From Clostridia bacterium (GTDB lineage Bacteria > Bacillota > Clostridia > Acetivibrionales > DSM-2933), in contig JAOABQ010000077.1 of NCBI GenBank assembly GCA_026418275.1, positions 1-64,000 of the forward strand: a stretch of DNA of 64,000 bases, given 5' to 3'. Each line of letters starts with the position of its first letter. Position 1 is the stretch's first letter. Under the pieces are notes generated by a model that did no database searches, was not told where the DNA came from, and saw only the letters and a program-made list of their open reading frames with translations. The translations under genes and the position numbers were made by a program. Positions 38,047-46,163 of the stretch are shown here, piece by piece.

Positions 38047-38457
38047 TTGTATAAGTTATTGAAATCCAAAAAAGGTGAAGGATATACTGACGTTATTGTG
38101 ATTATCTTATCCGCTATGCTTGTTATTGTTCTTTCAATAAAAGTGTTTCCTGTGTTTATAGCAAAGCACCAGCTTGACACCTTTGCTTCGGAACTTTGCA
38201 GGACTGCTGAAATTTCAGGACAGATCGGTACTGAAACTACCACAAGAGCAGAGGAATTACAGAAGGAAACAGGCATAAGACCTGTAATTACATGGTCAGC
38301 AAGTTACATTTCAGGTACAAGCAAAGTTCAGCTAAATCAAAAGATGGAGGTGACGTTAAAATACCCAGTAAGAATAGGTATTTTCAGCGAATGGGGGGCT
38401 TTTCCCATAGAATTGACAGCTAAATCAACTGGAAGGAGTGAAGTTTATTGGAAATAG
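38047..38457 (+). CDS. DUF4320-like pseudopilin-type protein
   Basis: This 136-residue protein has KSKKGEGYTDVIVIILSAML, a GEG-Tyr-x-Asp motif directly before an N-terminal hydrophobic helix, then a soluble domain. This resembles TadE-type pseudopilins and the DUF4320 family of clostridial ICEs. TTG 38047 is preferred, with AAAGGATG eight bases upstream; the ATG at 38029 lacks a ribosome site. It is a likely substrate of the A24 peptidase. Confidence 0.75.
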   Translation: MYKLLKSKKGEGYTDVIVIILSAMLVIVLSIKVFPVFIAKHQLDTFASELCRTAEISGQIGTETTTRAEELQKETGIRPVITWSASYISGTSKVQLNQKMEVTLKYPVRIGIFSEWGAFPIELTAKSTGRSEVYWK

Positions 38458-38990
38458 GGATATTGAAAAAGCTGTCTGAAAAACATGGAAATGCTCTGCC
38501 CTTTGCTTGTGCAATTGTGATATGCTTGCTTCTTTTTTCAAGTGTAATTATGGAGTACATTAGATTGACCGTAATTTCCAATGGAGTAAGGAATGCTTTG
38601 CAAGCCGCTGTAATTTCTGTTTGTACAGAAAACTACGGAAAAACATATAACGGTTTGCGGGAAGGATATTCCGGTGGGTATTATATGACAAAAAACGGAG
38701 AATGGCAGGAAAATTTCGATCTAGGAGATATATATGGTGAAATTGACAATCTGTTGGGGTTGGATGATTCACACACAAAAAAGTCGGGTAGCAGCATGGA
38801 ATATTCCCTGTCAGGTCTGTCAGTCAGCATACACAATGCCCCCTTTGCTCCAACCGACATCAACAGATCAAACAAATTTGCAGCGGATGCAAAGATAACC
38901 CTTCAAGTCCCTTTTTCCTTTGGTTGGGGAACTCTGCCACCTATAAAAATGACTATACACACAACTGCTACTTATGCTGAAAAATTCTAA
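38448..38990 (+). CDS. TadE/TadF-like pseudopilin (180 aa)
   Basis: The N-terminus KHGNALPFACAIVICLLLF, followed by MEYIRLTVISNGVRNALQA, matches the TadE/F pattern: a hydrophobic N-terminal helix followed by an E-Y-x-R segment. The rest is a soluble domain rich in Gly and Ser. The start is TTG 38448 with AAGGAG upstream, overlapping the preceding stop by ten bases. It is probably part of a short pilus-like structure. Confidence 0.75.
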   Translation: MEIGILKKLSEKHGNALPFACAIVICLLLFSSVIMEYIRLTVISNGVRNALQAAVISVCTENYGKTYNGLREGYSGGYYMTKNGEWQENFDLGDIYGEIDNLLGLDDSHTKKSGSSMEYSLSGLSVSIHNAPFAPTDINRSNKFAADAKITLQVPFSFGWGTLPPIKMTIHTTATYAEKF

Positions 38991-39099
38991 TAAGAAATAT
39001 TAAAAATCAACTTGACTTATCTCTCAAAATATTGTTAGCTTTTTAACAAGGGGAGAGAATTTTAATTTCCAGAACTTATTAGGGAAAGGGGTCTTTTAA

Positions 39100-39651
39100 A
39101 TGAAAAAGCCAAGTACAAAAACTCAAACAAAAATTGCAATTCTTGTCGTGGCAATTATAGTTATAGGATTGGGCGCAGTAATTATTTCTCCATATTTAGG
39201 CGGTTCTTATTCGAAGACAGCAGTAGCAAGGCCCTCTATTAAACCAACTGAGCCTAAGATATCTATCGAAACTCCACAACCTGTTTTGTCAGTTTCACAG
39301 GAAGGAACATTGACACCCATTCCACAAGCAACTGTGAGTCCCGAACAATCTGAACAAAAGAATTTACATGTAAAAAGCATTCAGGAGGGACAGCCTAAGT
39401 CGGCTCACAAGCCTTCCCCACCTCCAAAGCCTGTACCAAAAGACACAACCACTAATAAAAATATACAGCCGACTTACAATAAGGAGGACATTGAACCACA
39501 ACAAAGTTCACCTAAAACAGGTGATAAAAATAATAACGGCCAGATATACGTGGAAGGATTTGGATGGATTAAAGATGAAGGTAGCGGTGGCAAAGGGACT
39601 ATTGTAAATGGGATGAAAGAAAACGGCAACAAAATTGGAATCATGGATTGA
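39100..39651 (+). CDS. Membrane-anchored Pro-rich protein (183 aa)
   Basis: One N-terminal membrane helix (residues about 10-30) is followed by a Pro/Thr/Ser/Lys-rich extracellular stalk (IKPTEPKISIETPQPV, KPSPPPKPVPKD) and a short C-terminal motif GQIYVEGFGWIKDEGSGG. It resembles small stalk proteins (DUF6550-like) in clostridial ICEs. It may cross the cell wall as part of the transfer apparatus. GGGAAAGGGG precedes the ATG. A terminator follows. Confidence 0.7.
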   Translation: MKKPSTKTQTKIAILVVAIIVIGLGAVIISPYLGGSYSKTAVARPSIKPTEPKISIETPQPVLSVSQEGTLTPIPQATVSPEQSEQKNLHVKSIQEGQPKSAHKPSPPPKPVPKDTTTNKNIQPTYNKEDIEPQQSSPKTGDKNNNGQIYVEGFGWIKDEGSGGKGTIVNGMKENGNKIGIMD

Positions 39652-39675
39652 AATGTGAATATTAACTACGAGCAA

Positions 39676-39706
39676 GAGTACGGCAATTCCGCCGTACTCT
39701 TTTTTT
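39676..39706 (+). terminator. Rho-independent terminator
   Basis: GAGTACGGC (39676-39684) pairs perfectly with GCCGTACTC (39691-39699), followed by seven T. It closes the first part of the transfer operon just before the IS200-type insertion. Confidence 0.85.
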
Positions 39707-40437
39707 GTGCAACGAATACCCCGGGCTATGCCCGTGGTTCCAAAAAGCTTATAGCTATGAGTAGAAATAAAACACCTCCAAATGTCAGAATATAGCGGGT
39801 TTAGCCAACCGCAGAAAATAACATAAGGAGGTCATCCAATATGGATAGTCAAAGTTTAGCACATACAAAATGGAATTGCAAATATCACATAGTATTTGCA
39901 CCAAAATATAGAAGGCAGGTAATATACGGTAAGATAAAGGAAGATATCGGAAAAATACTTAGGAAATTATGTGAGTATAAGGAAGTAGAAATAATTGAAG
40001 CAAATGCGTGTCCAGACCATATACACATGCTAGTATCAATACCACCTAAGTTAAGCGTGTCAAGTTTCATGGGATATCTTAAAGGAAAAAGTTCGCTCAT
40101 GATATTCGACAGACATGCAAACTTAAAATACAAATATGGGAACAGGCAGTTTTGGTGTAAAGGTTTCTATGTAGACACAGTCGGAAGGAATAGAAAGGCA
40201 ATAGAGCAGTATATAAAAAATAAACTACAGGAAGATTTAGTATCAGATCAAATAAGTTTAAAAGAGTATATTGACCCGTTTACGGGTGAGCAAGTAAATA
40301 AAAGCAATAAAAAATAACCCCTTCAGGGGTCGTTTGTAAAAAAAATGCGGTTGGCGGAACCTTCAGTGAGCCTTAAGGCTCCGCCAAGCAACATGCCCTT
40401 ATAGGGCTGAGCAAACCACCCGTTTTACGGGTGGTCA
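39707..40437 (+). mobile_element. IS200-type insertion sequence (IS200/IS605 family, tnpA only)
   Basis: A Y1 transposase gene is flanked by subterminal hairpins instead of inverted repeats. At the left end CGGGC-TAT-GCCCG lies at 39722-39734. At the right end are a GGCGGAACC/GGCTCCGCC hairpin and ACCACCCG/CGGGTGGT just before 40437. No tnpB is present. The exact ends are estimated. It sits between the terminator at 39676 and the ribosome site of the split surface-protein gene. Confidence 0.75.
39841..40317 (+). CDS. tnpA: IS200/IS605-family Y1 transposase TnpA
   Basis: This 158-residue HUH transposase has the start HTKWNCKYHIVFAPKYRR, the metal motif ACPDHIHMLVSIPP and the catalytic tyrosine in RKAIEQYIKNK (or YVDTVGRN). 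It excises and integrates single-stranded DNA using subterminal hairpins. The length is typical and the frame intact, so it is probably active. AAGGAGG lies eight bases before the ATG. Confidence 0.93.
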   Translation: MDSQSLAHTKWNCKYHIVFAPKYRRQVIYGKIKEDIGKILRKLCEYKEVEIIEANACPDHIHMLVSIPPKLSVSSFMGYLKGKSSLMIFDRHANLKYKYGNRQFWCKGFYVDTVGRNRKAIEQYIKNKLQEDLVSDQISLKEYIDPFTGEQVNKSNKK

Positions 40438-40451
40438 TGATTGGAGGTAAC

Positions 40452-42059
40452 ATGGTAAAGAAAAATCTAATTTATTTTCTGGTTCTCGCTTTTATTTTGC
40501 TATCCATGCAGACCATTGTGTTTTCTATTGGTGAGGGAAATATTGATGGAGGTGGTGGTGGCATGGGGCAAGGAACAAGTGATAATTACTGGAACAGCGG
40601 TGATGATGGGATACGGGTAACAATCATTCGCGATAGCGATAATTCAGTAGCCTCAACATCAATTGACTTCACAAACAAGAATCCCACCTATATTCAAGTT
40701 CATTTTGGCAAAGTAAGTAAAGTGCAGTACCGAAATGGCTTACCACTTACCCCCTTAAGCAGTATATACAAATATTACAATCCCCAACAAGTGCTTCCAC
40801 AAATAGTAAGCAGCGACGGAAATACTAACATTGATGCAATTAAAAGCTACTTTACCGATGAACAAATAATAAGAAGTATAGCGAAGCTCATAGGCTTTAG
40901 CTTTGACGATCTAATCAACGGTAATTACAAGCTTTTATTAGAACCTATTGCATACTTTACCTTTAGTAGCATCAAGGTTGCTATGACAGCGCATGAAGCA
41001 GCTTTGTACGACCAAGTTCTTGGGGGTACACTTCGAGGCTCAATGCCAAGCCTAACCCACAAAAATTTACCTCTTTCCATGTTTTTAGAAACCTCTGATT
41101 TAGGTTTTCCTGCATGGCACGGGCCTACTTCTCAAAAAGTTTCAGACGATCAGATTATTTCATCATTAGGTTTAGGGATTGTAAGGTTTCGCGAAGCCGA
41201 TCCTGCTGTTACTATCGGTGGATCTAGCTATGAGTATAGGGTTAATACAGATGTTATAACCGCAGTTATGATAAATACCAATAGCAAGATCACACCGGAT
41301 AACCCTGTATCGGTAAATTTCAATATTAATGGATCGGTTTATAGTGTAACAGACATCTTTATCCCTGAAGGTGAGAGTCAAATTGTGTGGGTAAAATGGC
41401 ATACACCAAGCACTCCACAAGTTGTAAAAATACTGGCATGGATTAATAACAGCTCGGTAAAAACCTCGAACGGCTCGCAGTCTACAAGCATAATAGCTAA
41501 AATTGTTGATCTTAACGAAAATACACCTCCAAATCCAACAGCAGCCGACACCAAACCAAATAGGTTTGTGATTCCGTCTTTACCGAATAAAGCACAAAAG
41601 ACTACGGCTTCATGGGGAGTATGGGGGTGTTATTGGAAAACCAATTGGGTATGGATATCCAACTGGGCTTGGATTTCAACAGGTGTTGATGATGGATACT
41701 GGCAGGATAACGGCAACTGGGTAGACCATGGCAGTTGGGAATATTATTACACAAATTACAGGGCAAGTCTTTCAGCTAAAATGACCGTTACCCCCGATAG
41801 TAAAGTACCTACCGCATCAGGCAAAACCATGAGATCGGGATATGGAATCAACCTGCATGTAAACACCAACTTCACTTCTAATGCCCCATCATCGGCAATT
41901 ACAGGTGTCCAAAATGTAATATCGTATTATCCTGAATTTGATTATGCCACATATTGGAGGCTGTCAGATTTGACAACTGGAGGCTATAATGCAGAATTTG
42001 ACTTAAAACCAAATGAATTTTCAACATATAGGAGAAGGGTACATTTTACACCACTCTGG
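40452..42059 (+). CDS. Secreted/surface protein of the ICE, exon 1 (interrupted by group II intron)
   Basis: It starts at ATG 40452 with GGAGG four bases upstream, then a signal peptide (KKNLIYFLVLAFILL, cleavage near FSIGEG). The mature part is beta-rich, with a region unusually rich in Trp and Tyr (residues about 390-435, for example WISNWAWISTGVDDGYW). The frame runs on for four meaningless codons to 42071, but the real coding exon ends at the TGG codon 42057-42059, where the intron begins. Joined to exon 2 it gives 583 residues. I do not recognise a named family; the context suggests a surface component of the transfer machine. Confidence 0.75.
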
Positions 42060-42681
42060 GTGCGCCCGTAAGGGCATGGAGTAGCACAAACTCCATGCTC
42101 GCGGGTTGTTAGTGAATTTCACTGTTTGCAAAGTGATACCCCAAGTATCAAAGGGGTATTATCGACCGACTTATCCGTAGGGGAAACCCGATGGGGAGTG
42201 CAGCATGTCGGTAAAGCCGTAAGTTAGCGAAACTATTGTAGCTACGACGTAACGGCAAGATAAAAGGTTAAATATGAGGATAAAGGCTTGATTGCTTGAA
42301 TGGTAGTCCGAGGGGCTCCAGGCAGTAGCACGAGCGTAGAATAGTTGAAACGCTCGGCGGTACAGGAGTTACATCAACCAGATATGTAACTGTCCGTGAT
42401 ACTTGTACCGACCAACTGCGATAAGCAGATAAAGGACGATCACCATATCCGACGTTTTAACATGCTATTCCTAACAACCTAAACGGGGATTGCCTAAACG
42501 GAAACGCTGTGAACACAGCTATGCGTAATGCCGTAAGGGGATAAATTTCAAGGAGAAATCCAAGAAAGATGACGCTGAATATTCCGCATGGCAACGGAGC
42601 CGCCGTAGTAGTCCGAGCAAGGGAAAGCCTTGTACATGGCGAAGGGCGGCAGTTTACCATCTTAATACAGAGTAAAGAAAG

Positions 42682-44523
42682 GTGCGTGAGGCATTGAGAA
42701 ATCCGAATGATGTATTAAGCAGTCTGAACAAGAATGCGAAAAACCAAAGCTATCAATACGAACGCATATACCGCAATTTCTACAATCCGGAATTTTTCCT
42801 GCTGGCATATCAAAATATCTATGCCAACGAGGGCAACATGACAGCGGGAACAGATGGTAAAACGATCGACGGTATGGGAATGGAAAGGATTAACAATCTG
42901 ATTGTCAGCTTGAAAGACCACAGCTACCAGCCAAACCCTGCGAAACGCCAGTATATCAAGAAAAAGAACGGAAAAATGCGCCCTCTGGGCATACCGTCCT
43001 TTGATGATAAGCTGGTACAGGAAGTAGCAAGATTGATTTTGGAGAGCATTTACGAACCAAATTTCAGCAACCTGTCACACGGTTTTAGACCGAAGAGAAG
43101 CTGCCATACTGCATTGATGCACGTCCAAAGGAATTTTACCGGTGTAAAGTGGTTTATTGAGGGGGACATCAAAAGTTTCTTCGATACCATTGATCACCAA
43201 ACAATGGTGAATATCCTGCGGAAACGCATTAAGGACGAATACTTTTTAGGACTTATCTGGAAGTTCCTCAAAGCAGGGTATTTGGAGGATTGGACATTCC
43301 ACAACACCTACAGCGGCACTCCGCAAGGGTCGGTCATCAGTCCGATACTTTCCAATATCTATCTCAATGAATTTGATAAATACGTTGAGGAATATACGGA
43401 AAAGCTCAACAGAGGTAAAGTCCGGACGGAAAACGGCGAATACAAAAAAATCATGAGCAGAATCGGCAGACTGAAAAAAGGTAGATATTCCGCTGAAAAA
43501 TGGGAACAGTTCGATGATGAGGAAAAGGCAAATGCAAAACTTCATCTTAAAAGACTGTATGACGAGTTATACAAGTATACTCGTACAGACCCAATGGACG
43601 AGGAGTACCGTAGATTGGTGTATGTCAGATATGCCGATGATTGGCTGTGCGGTGTGATAGGCAGTAAACAGGAAGCTGAAACCATCAAAGCAGATTTCAA
43701 GGAATTTCTGTCAGAAAAGCTTCGGCTGGAATTGTCCGAGGAGAAAACCCTGATAACAAACGCACGGGACAAGGCGAGATTTTTAGGCTATGACATTTGT
43801 TCCTATGCGGATGCAGGATTTATCAAGGACAAAAACGGCAGGAAGATGAGGTCAAGGAACAGCAAAATCAAACTCCTTGTACCCCATGAAAAATGGCAGA
43901 GAAAATTAATCGACTATGGTGCTCTCAAGATTAAAATCGGCGAAAACGGCAAGGAAATCTACCAACCTTTCCACAGGGCAAACCTCATTCGCAACGACGA
44001 TATTGAAATCCTGACACAATACAATGCCGAAATCCGAGGACTGTACAACTATTACCGGCTGGCAAACAATGTCAGCATACTCAACACCTTCGGCTATATT
44101 ATGAAAATGAGTATGCTAAAAACCTTTGGAGCCAAATATCAGCTTCTTGTCAGTGGGGTTAAAAGGAAGTACGGACAGAAAAACTTTGGTGTAAAATACA
44201 TGACCAAAGCAGGCATGAAAACGGCATATTTTTACGATAAAGGGTTTCGCAAGGATAGAACCAACATTGGAACGGACGAGGTAGACCTAATCCCCAAGCT
44301 TTACGGAAACACCACGCGGACAAGCCTTGTAGCACGGCTAAAAGCGTGTCAATGTGAATGGTGCGGTGTGGAAAATGTAGAGCTTGAAATTCACCATGTC
44401 AGAAAACTCAAAAATCTCCAAGGCAAAAAGACATGGGAAAAACGTATGATAGCAAGAAAACGCAAGACAATGGCTTTGTGTAAAGCCTGTCATGCAAAGT
44501 TACACGCAGGAAAATTAGACTGA
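42682..44523 (+). CDS. ltrA: Group II intron reverse transcriptase/maturase with HNH endonuclease
   Basis: This 613-residue intron-encoded protein has RT blocks including GTPQGSVISPILSNIYL and the catalytic RYADDWLCG, a maturase (X) region (about residues 380-540) and a C-terminal HNH domain (CEWCGVENVELEIHHVRKL and CKACHAKLH). It helps splicing and drives retrohoming. The frame is complete with all key residues, so the intron is probably mobile. The start is GTG 42682 behind AAGAAAGG, or the TTG twelve bases later. Confidence 0.95.
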   Translation: MREALRNPNDVLSSLNKNAKNQSYQYERIYRNFYNPEFFLLAYQNIYANEGNMTAGTDGKTIDGMGMERINNLIVSLKDHSYQPNPAKRQYIKKKNGKMRPLGIPSFDDKLVQEVARLILESIYEPNFSNLSHGFRPKRSCHTALMHVQRNFTGVKWFIEGDIKSFFDTIDHQTMVNILRKRIKDEYFLGLIWKFLKAGYLEDWTFHNTYSGTPQGSVISPILSNIYLNEFDKYVEEYTEKLNRGKVRTENGEYKKIMSRIGRLKKGRYSAEKWEQFDDEEKANAKLHLKRLYDELYKYTRTDPMDEEYRRLVYVRYADDWLCGVIGSKQEAETIKADFKEFLSEKLRLELSEEKTLITNARDKARFLGYDICSYADAGFIKDKNGRKMRSRNSKIKLLVPHEKWQRKLIDYGALKIKIGENGKEIYQPFHRANLIRNDDIEILTQYNAEIRGLYNYYRLANNVSILNTFGYIMKMSMLKTFGAKYQLLVSGVKRKYGQKNFGVKYMTKAGMKTAYFYDKGFRKDRTNIGTDEVDLIPKLYGNTTRTSLVARLKACQCEWCGVENVELEIHHVRKLKNLQGKKTWEKRMIARKRKTMALCKACHAKLHAGKLD

Positions 44524-44535
44524 TAGGTAGATGGA

Positions 44536-44569
44536 GAGCCGTATACATCGAGAGATGTAAGTACGGTTC
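44536..44569 (+). ncRNA. Group II intron domain V
   Basis: This is the 34-base catalytic hairpin beginning GAGCCGTATAC, with a GAGA tetraloop, and ending GTACGGTTC. It is the most conserved part of the ribozyme and is located just after the reverse transcriptase stop, as expected. Confidence 0.9.
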
Positions 44570-44630
44570 GGAGGGGAGCGTTTGGAAAACTGCCATAGCA
44601 ATATGGTAAGTCGCTGGGCACTTACCCTAC

Positions 44631-44774
44631 TTTCCAGATGGAAAGTACGAACCTTACGCAAATATCATTGATGCGTGGACACCGGACGGTATGCTGTCAT
44701 GCAGTGTCAGTGACTTTGTAAATATCCAGGGCAATTTATACGATGATTGGCATATTGCACCAAAATATGAGTAG
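44631..44774 (+). CDS. Surface protein of the ICE, exon 2
   Basis: Beginning at 44631 the reading is FPDGKYEPYANIIDAW, then TPDGMLSCSVSDFVNIQGN and a final HIAPKYE before TAG (44772-44774). It continues the frame of exon 1, which ends ...FTPLW, with no base gained or lost. It has no start codon or ribosome site of its own. It lies seventeen bases before the pentapeptide-repeat gene, so translation of that gene may depend on splicing or on its own GGGGG site. Confidence 0.8.
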   Translation, partial: FPDGKYEPYANIIDAWTPDGMLSCSVSDFVNIQGNLYDDWHIAPKYE

Positions 44775-44791
44775 CAAGGGGGTTGTTTTAA

Positions 44792-45451
44792 TTGGGATGG
44801 TTTAATAAAAGGAGTACTAAATCAGAAGGGTCATTCAATGGCTCTCAAAATGCAAATGAGCGGCTTTTAGAGTCACTTTGTGAAATAGAAACTTTTAAAA
44901 AAGAGCTTGAAGAAAAGAAACATAAAATAAAAGAGTATTATAAAAAGTTAATGGATAAGAACTACGATCCATTATATTTTTTGCCTGCCGGGGAACAGGG
45001 AAATTTGTTTAAAAGGTTGATAAACATGCACCAATCCGGTCATGATGTAAGATTTGAGAACCTGTCCTGCCCCAATATTTATTTGGCTGACAGGCATTCG
45101 ACCATCTATGAACTTGTCAACAAGATCAATCTTGAAAATGCCACCATTAAACAAAGTCATTTTGTAAATGCCCGTTTTGACAATATAACATTCAGAAATG
45201 TTGAATTTGTTGGGGACTGCTTCTACAAAGCCCATTTTGAGGATGTAAGGTTTATTGATTGCACATTTCGTGATTGTGATTTTACCTCATCACACGGTTA
45301 CAATGTTTGCTTTGAAAACTGTTCACAGCATAATACAGATATCTCAAAGATGGAAGTGCAGGAAATTAAAGCGAAAATAACCACCAAAACAAATGCTGCT
45401 AATTTTAATGAAATATTCGAACTTGACGAAGAAGAATATTTTGAACTGTAA
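44792..45451 (+). CDS. Pentapeptide-repeat-like protein (219 aa)
   Basis: Residues 20-50 form a charged coiled coil (ETFKKELEEKKHKIKEYYKK). Residues about 115-180 show pentapeptide-type A/C-x-F repeats: ARFDNITFRNVEFVGDCFY and FEDVRFIDCTFRDCDFT. Such right-handed helices often act as protein interaction surfaces or DNA mimics. The start is TTG 44792 behind AAGGGGG. It is located between the split surface gene and the VirB4 unit; its role in transfer is unknown. Confidence 0.7.
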   Translation: MGWFNKRSTKSEGSFNGSQNANERLLESLCEIETFKKELEEKKHKIKEYYKKLMDKNYDPLYFLPAGEQGNLFKRLINMHQSGHDVRFENLSCPNIYLADRHSTIYELVNKINLENATIKQSHFVNARFDNITFRNVEFVGDCFYKAHFEDVRFIDCTFRDCDFTSSHGYNVCFENCSQHNTDISKMEVQEIKAKITTKTNAANFNEIFELDEEEYFEL

Positions 45452-45467
45452 GGGAGGATATCTGTAT

Positions 45468-46163
45468 ATGAATTTATTTCCTCTTTTGGTTATTGCAATA
45501 ACACTTCTTGGAGGTGGCGGTTTCCTTGCTTATATGAAAATGGGCAAGAGGAAAACCACTTCTTCATTTGTAGGAAAGGATCAGCAGACGGCGAACGAAT
45601 TTATCAATGTTAAGGATGTACGGGACAAATATTTATACACAAGGGATAACAAAATTATGATGTATATAAAGATTAGTCCCATTGCTATTGACCTTTTAAG
45701 CGAGCGGGAGAAAAAAAGTCTTACAAAACAACTCACTGCTGAACTTTCAGCAGAACAGAAGCCATTCAAATTTCTTGCCGTATCAAGACCCGTTGATATA
45801 TCCCCCCTCATTAGTGATTACAGCCAGCTTATGGCCAGTACATCAAACCAGAAACAAAAGGAGCTTTTGCGTAACGAGATGTTCGTTATGAGCAATTATG
45901 CTATGTCCGGTGATGTTGTAGAGCGCCAGTTTTACATTATGATTTGGGAACGGTTTGAGGACGGTATTGAGCGGGAAATTTCCAAGCGCTGCTACGAGCT
46001 TACCTCTAAATTTGAAGGTTGCGGAATATCCTGTGAAATCTTAAACCAGCAGGATATTGTACGTCTATGTAATCTTGTCAATAACCCTGCTTATTCCCAT
46101 ATTGAGGACACAGGATTTAATGCTTCAATTCCCTTATTTACAAATATGAATGCGGAGGGCTAA
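45468..46163 (+). CDS. Membrane-anchored VirB4-associated protein (231 aa)
   Basis: One N-terminal membrane helix (residues 3-22, FPLLVIAITLLGGGGFLAY) is followed by a soluble domain that resembles the N-terminal TraC/VirB4 region (VKDVRDKYLYTRDNKIMMYI, SDYSQLMASTS). It is probably a split-off VirB4 N-terminal module that works with the ATPase encoded immediately downstream with no gap. The ATG at 45468 has GGGAGG upstream; the ORF extends 5' across the preceding gene end. Confidence 0.75.
   Translation: MNLFPLLVIAITLLGGGGFLAYMKMGKRKTTSSFVGKDQQTANEFINVKDVRDKYLYTRDNKIMMYIKISPIAIDLLSEREKKSLTKQLTAELSAEQKPFKFLAVSRPVDISPLISDYSQLMASTSNQKQKELLRNEMFVMSNYAMSGDVVERQFYIMIWERFEDGIEREISKRCYELTSKFEGCGISCEILNQQDIVRLCNLVNNPAYSHIEDTGFNASIPLFTNMNAEG

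Larger units (their letters stand above)
42060..44630 (+). ncRNA. Group II intron (ribozyme plus encoded reverse transcriptase)
   Basis: The intron starts with GTGCGCC at 42060, the conserved 5' end of bacterial group II introns, and ends ...CCCTAC at 44630. Domain V is at 44536-44569. A hairpin AGTTACAT/ATGTAACT at about 42368-42391 presents the loop CAACCAGAT, whose CCAGA can pair with TCTGG at the end of exon 1, so it is a good EBS1/IBS1 pair. Domain IV contains the reverse transcriptase ORF. Removal of exactly 42060-44630 restores one reading frame, which supports both ends. Confidence 0.9.

Noticed and set aside
39841..40437. TnpB or RNA-guided nuclease partner of the IS200-type element
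   Set aside because: Only tnpA lies between the end hairpins; the next gene is an ICE surface protein with a signal peptide.
42060..42071. Apparent last four codons of the split gene (VRP and stop)
   Set aside because: They are the first bases of the intron (GTGCGCC); the real continuation is exon 2 at 44631.
43246..43545. ORF antisense to the intron reverse transcriptase
   Set aside because: It overlaps conserved RT blocks on the other strand and has no supporting signals.
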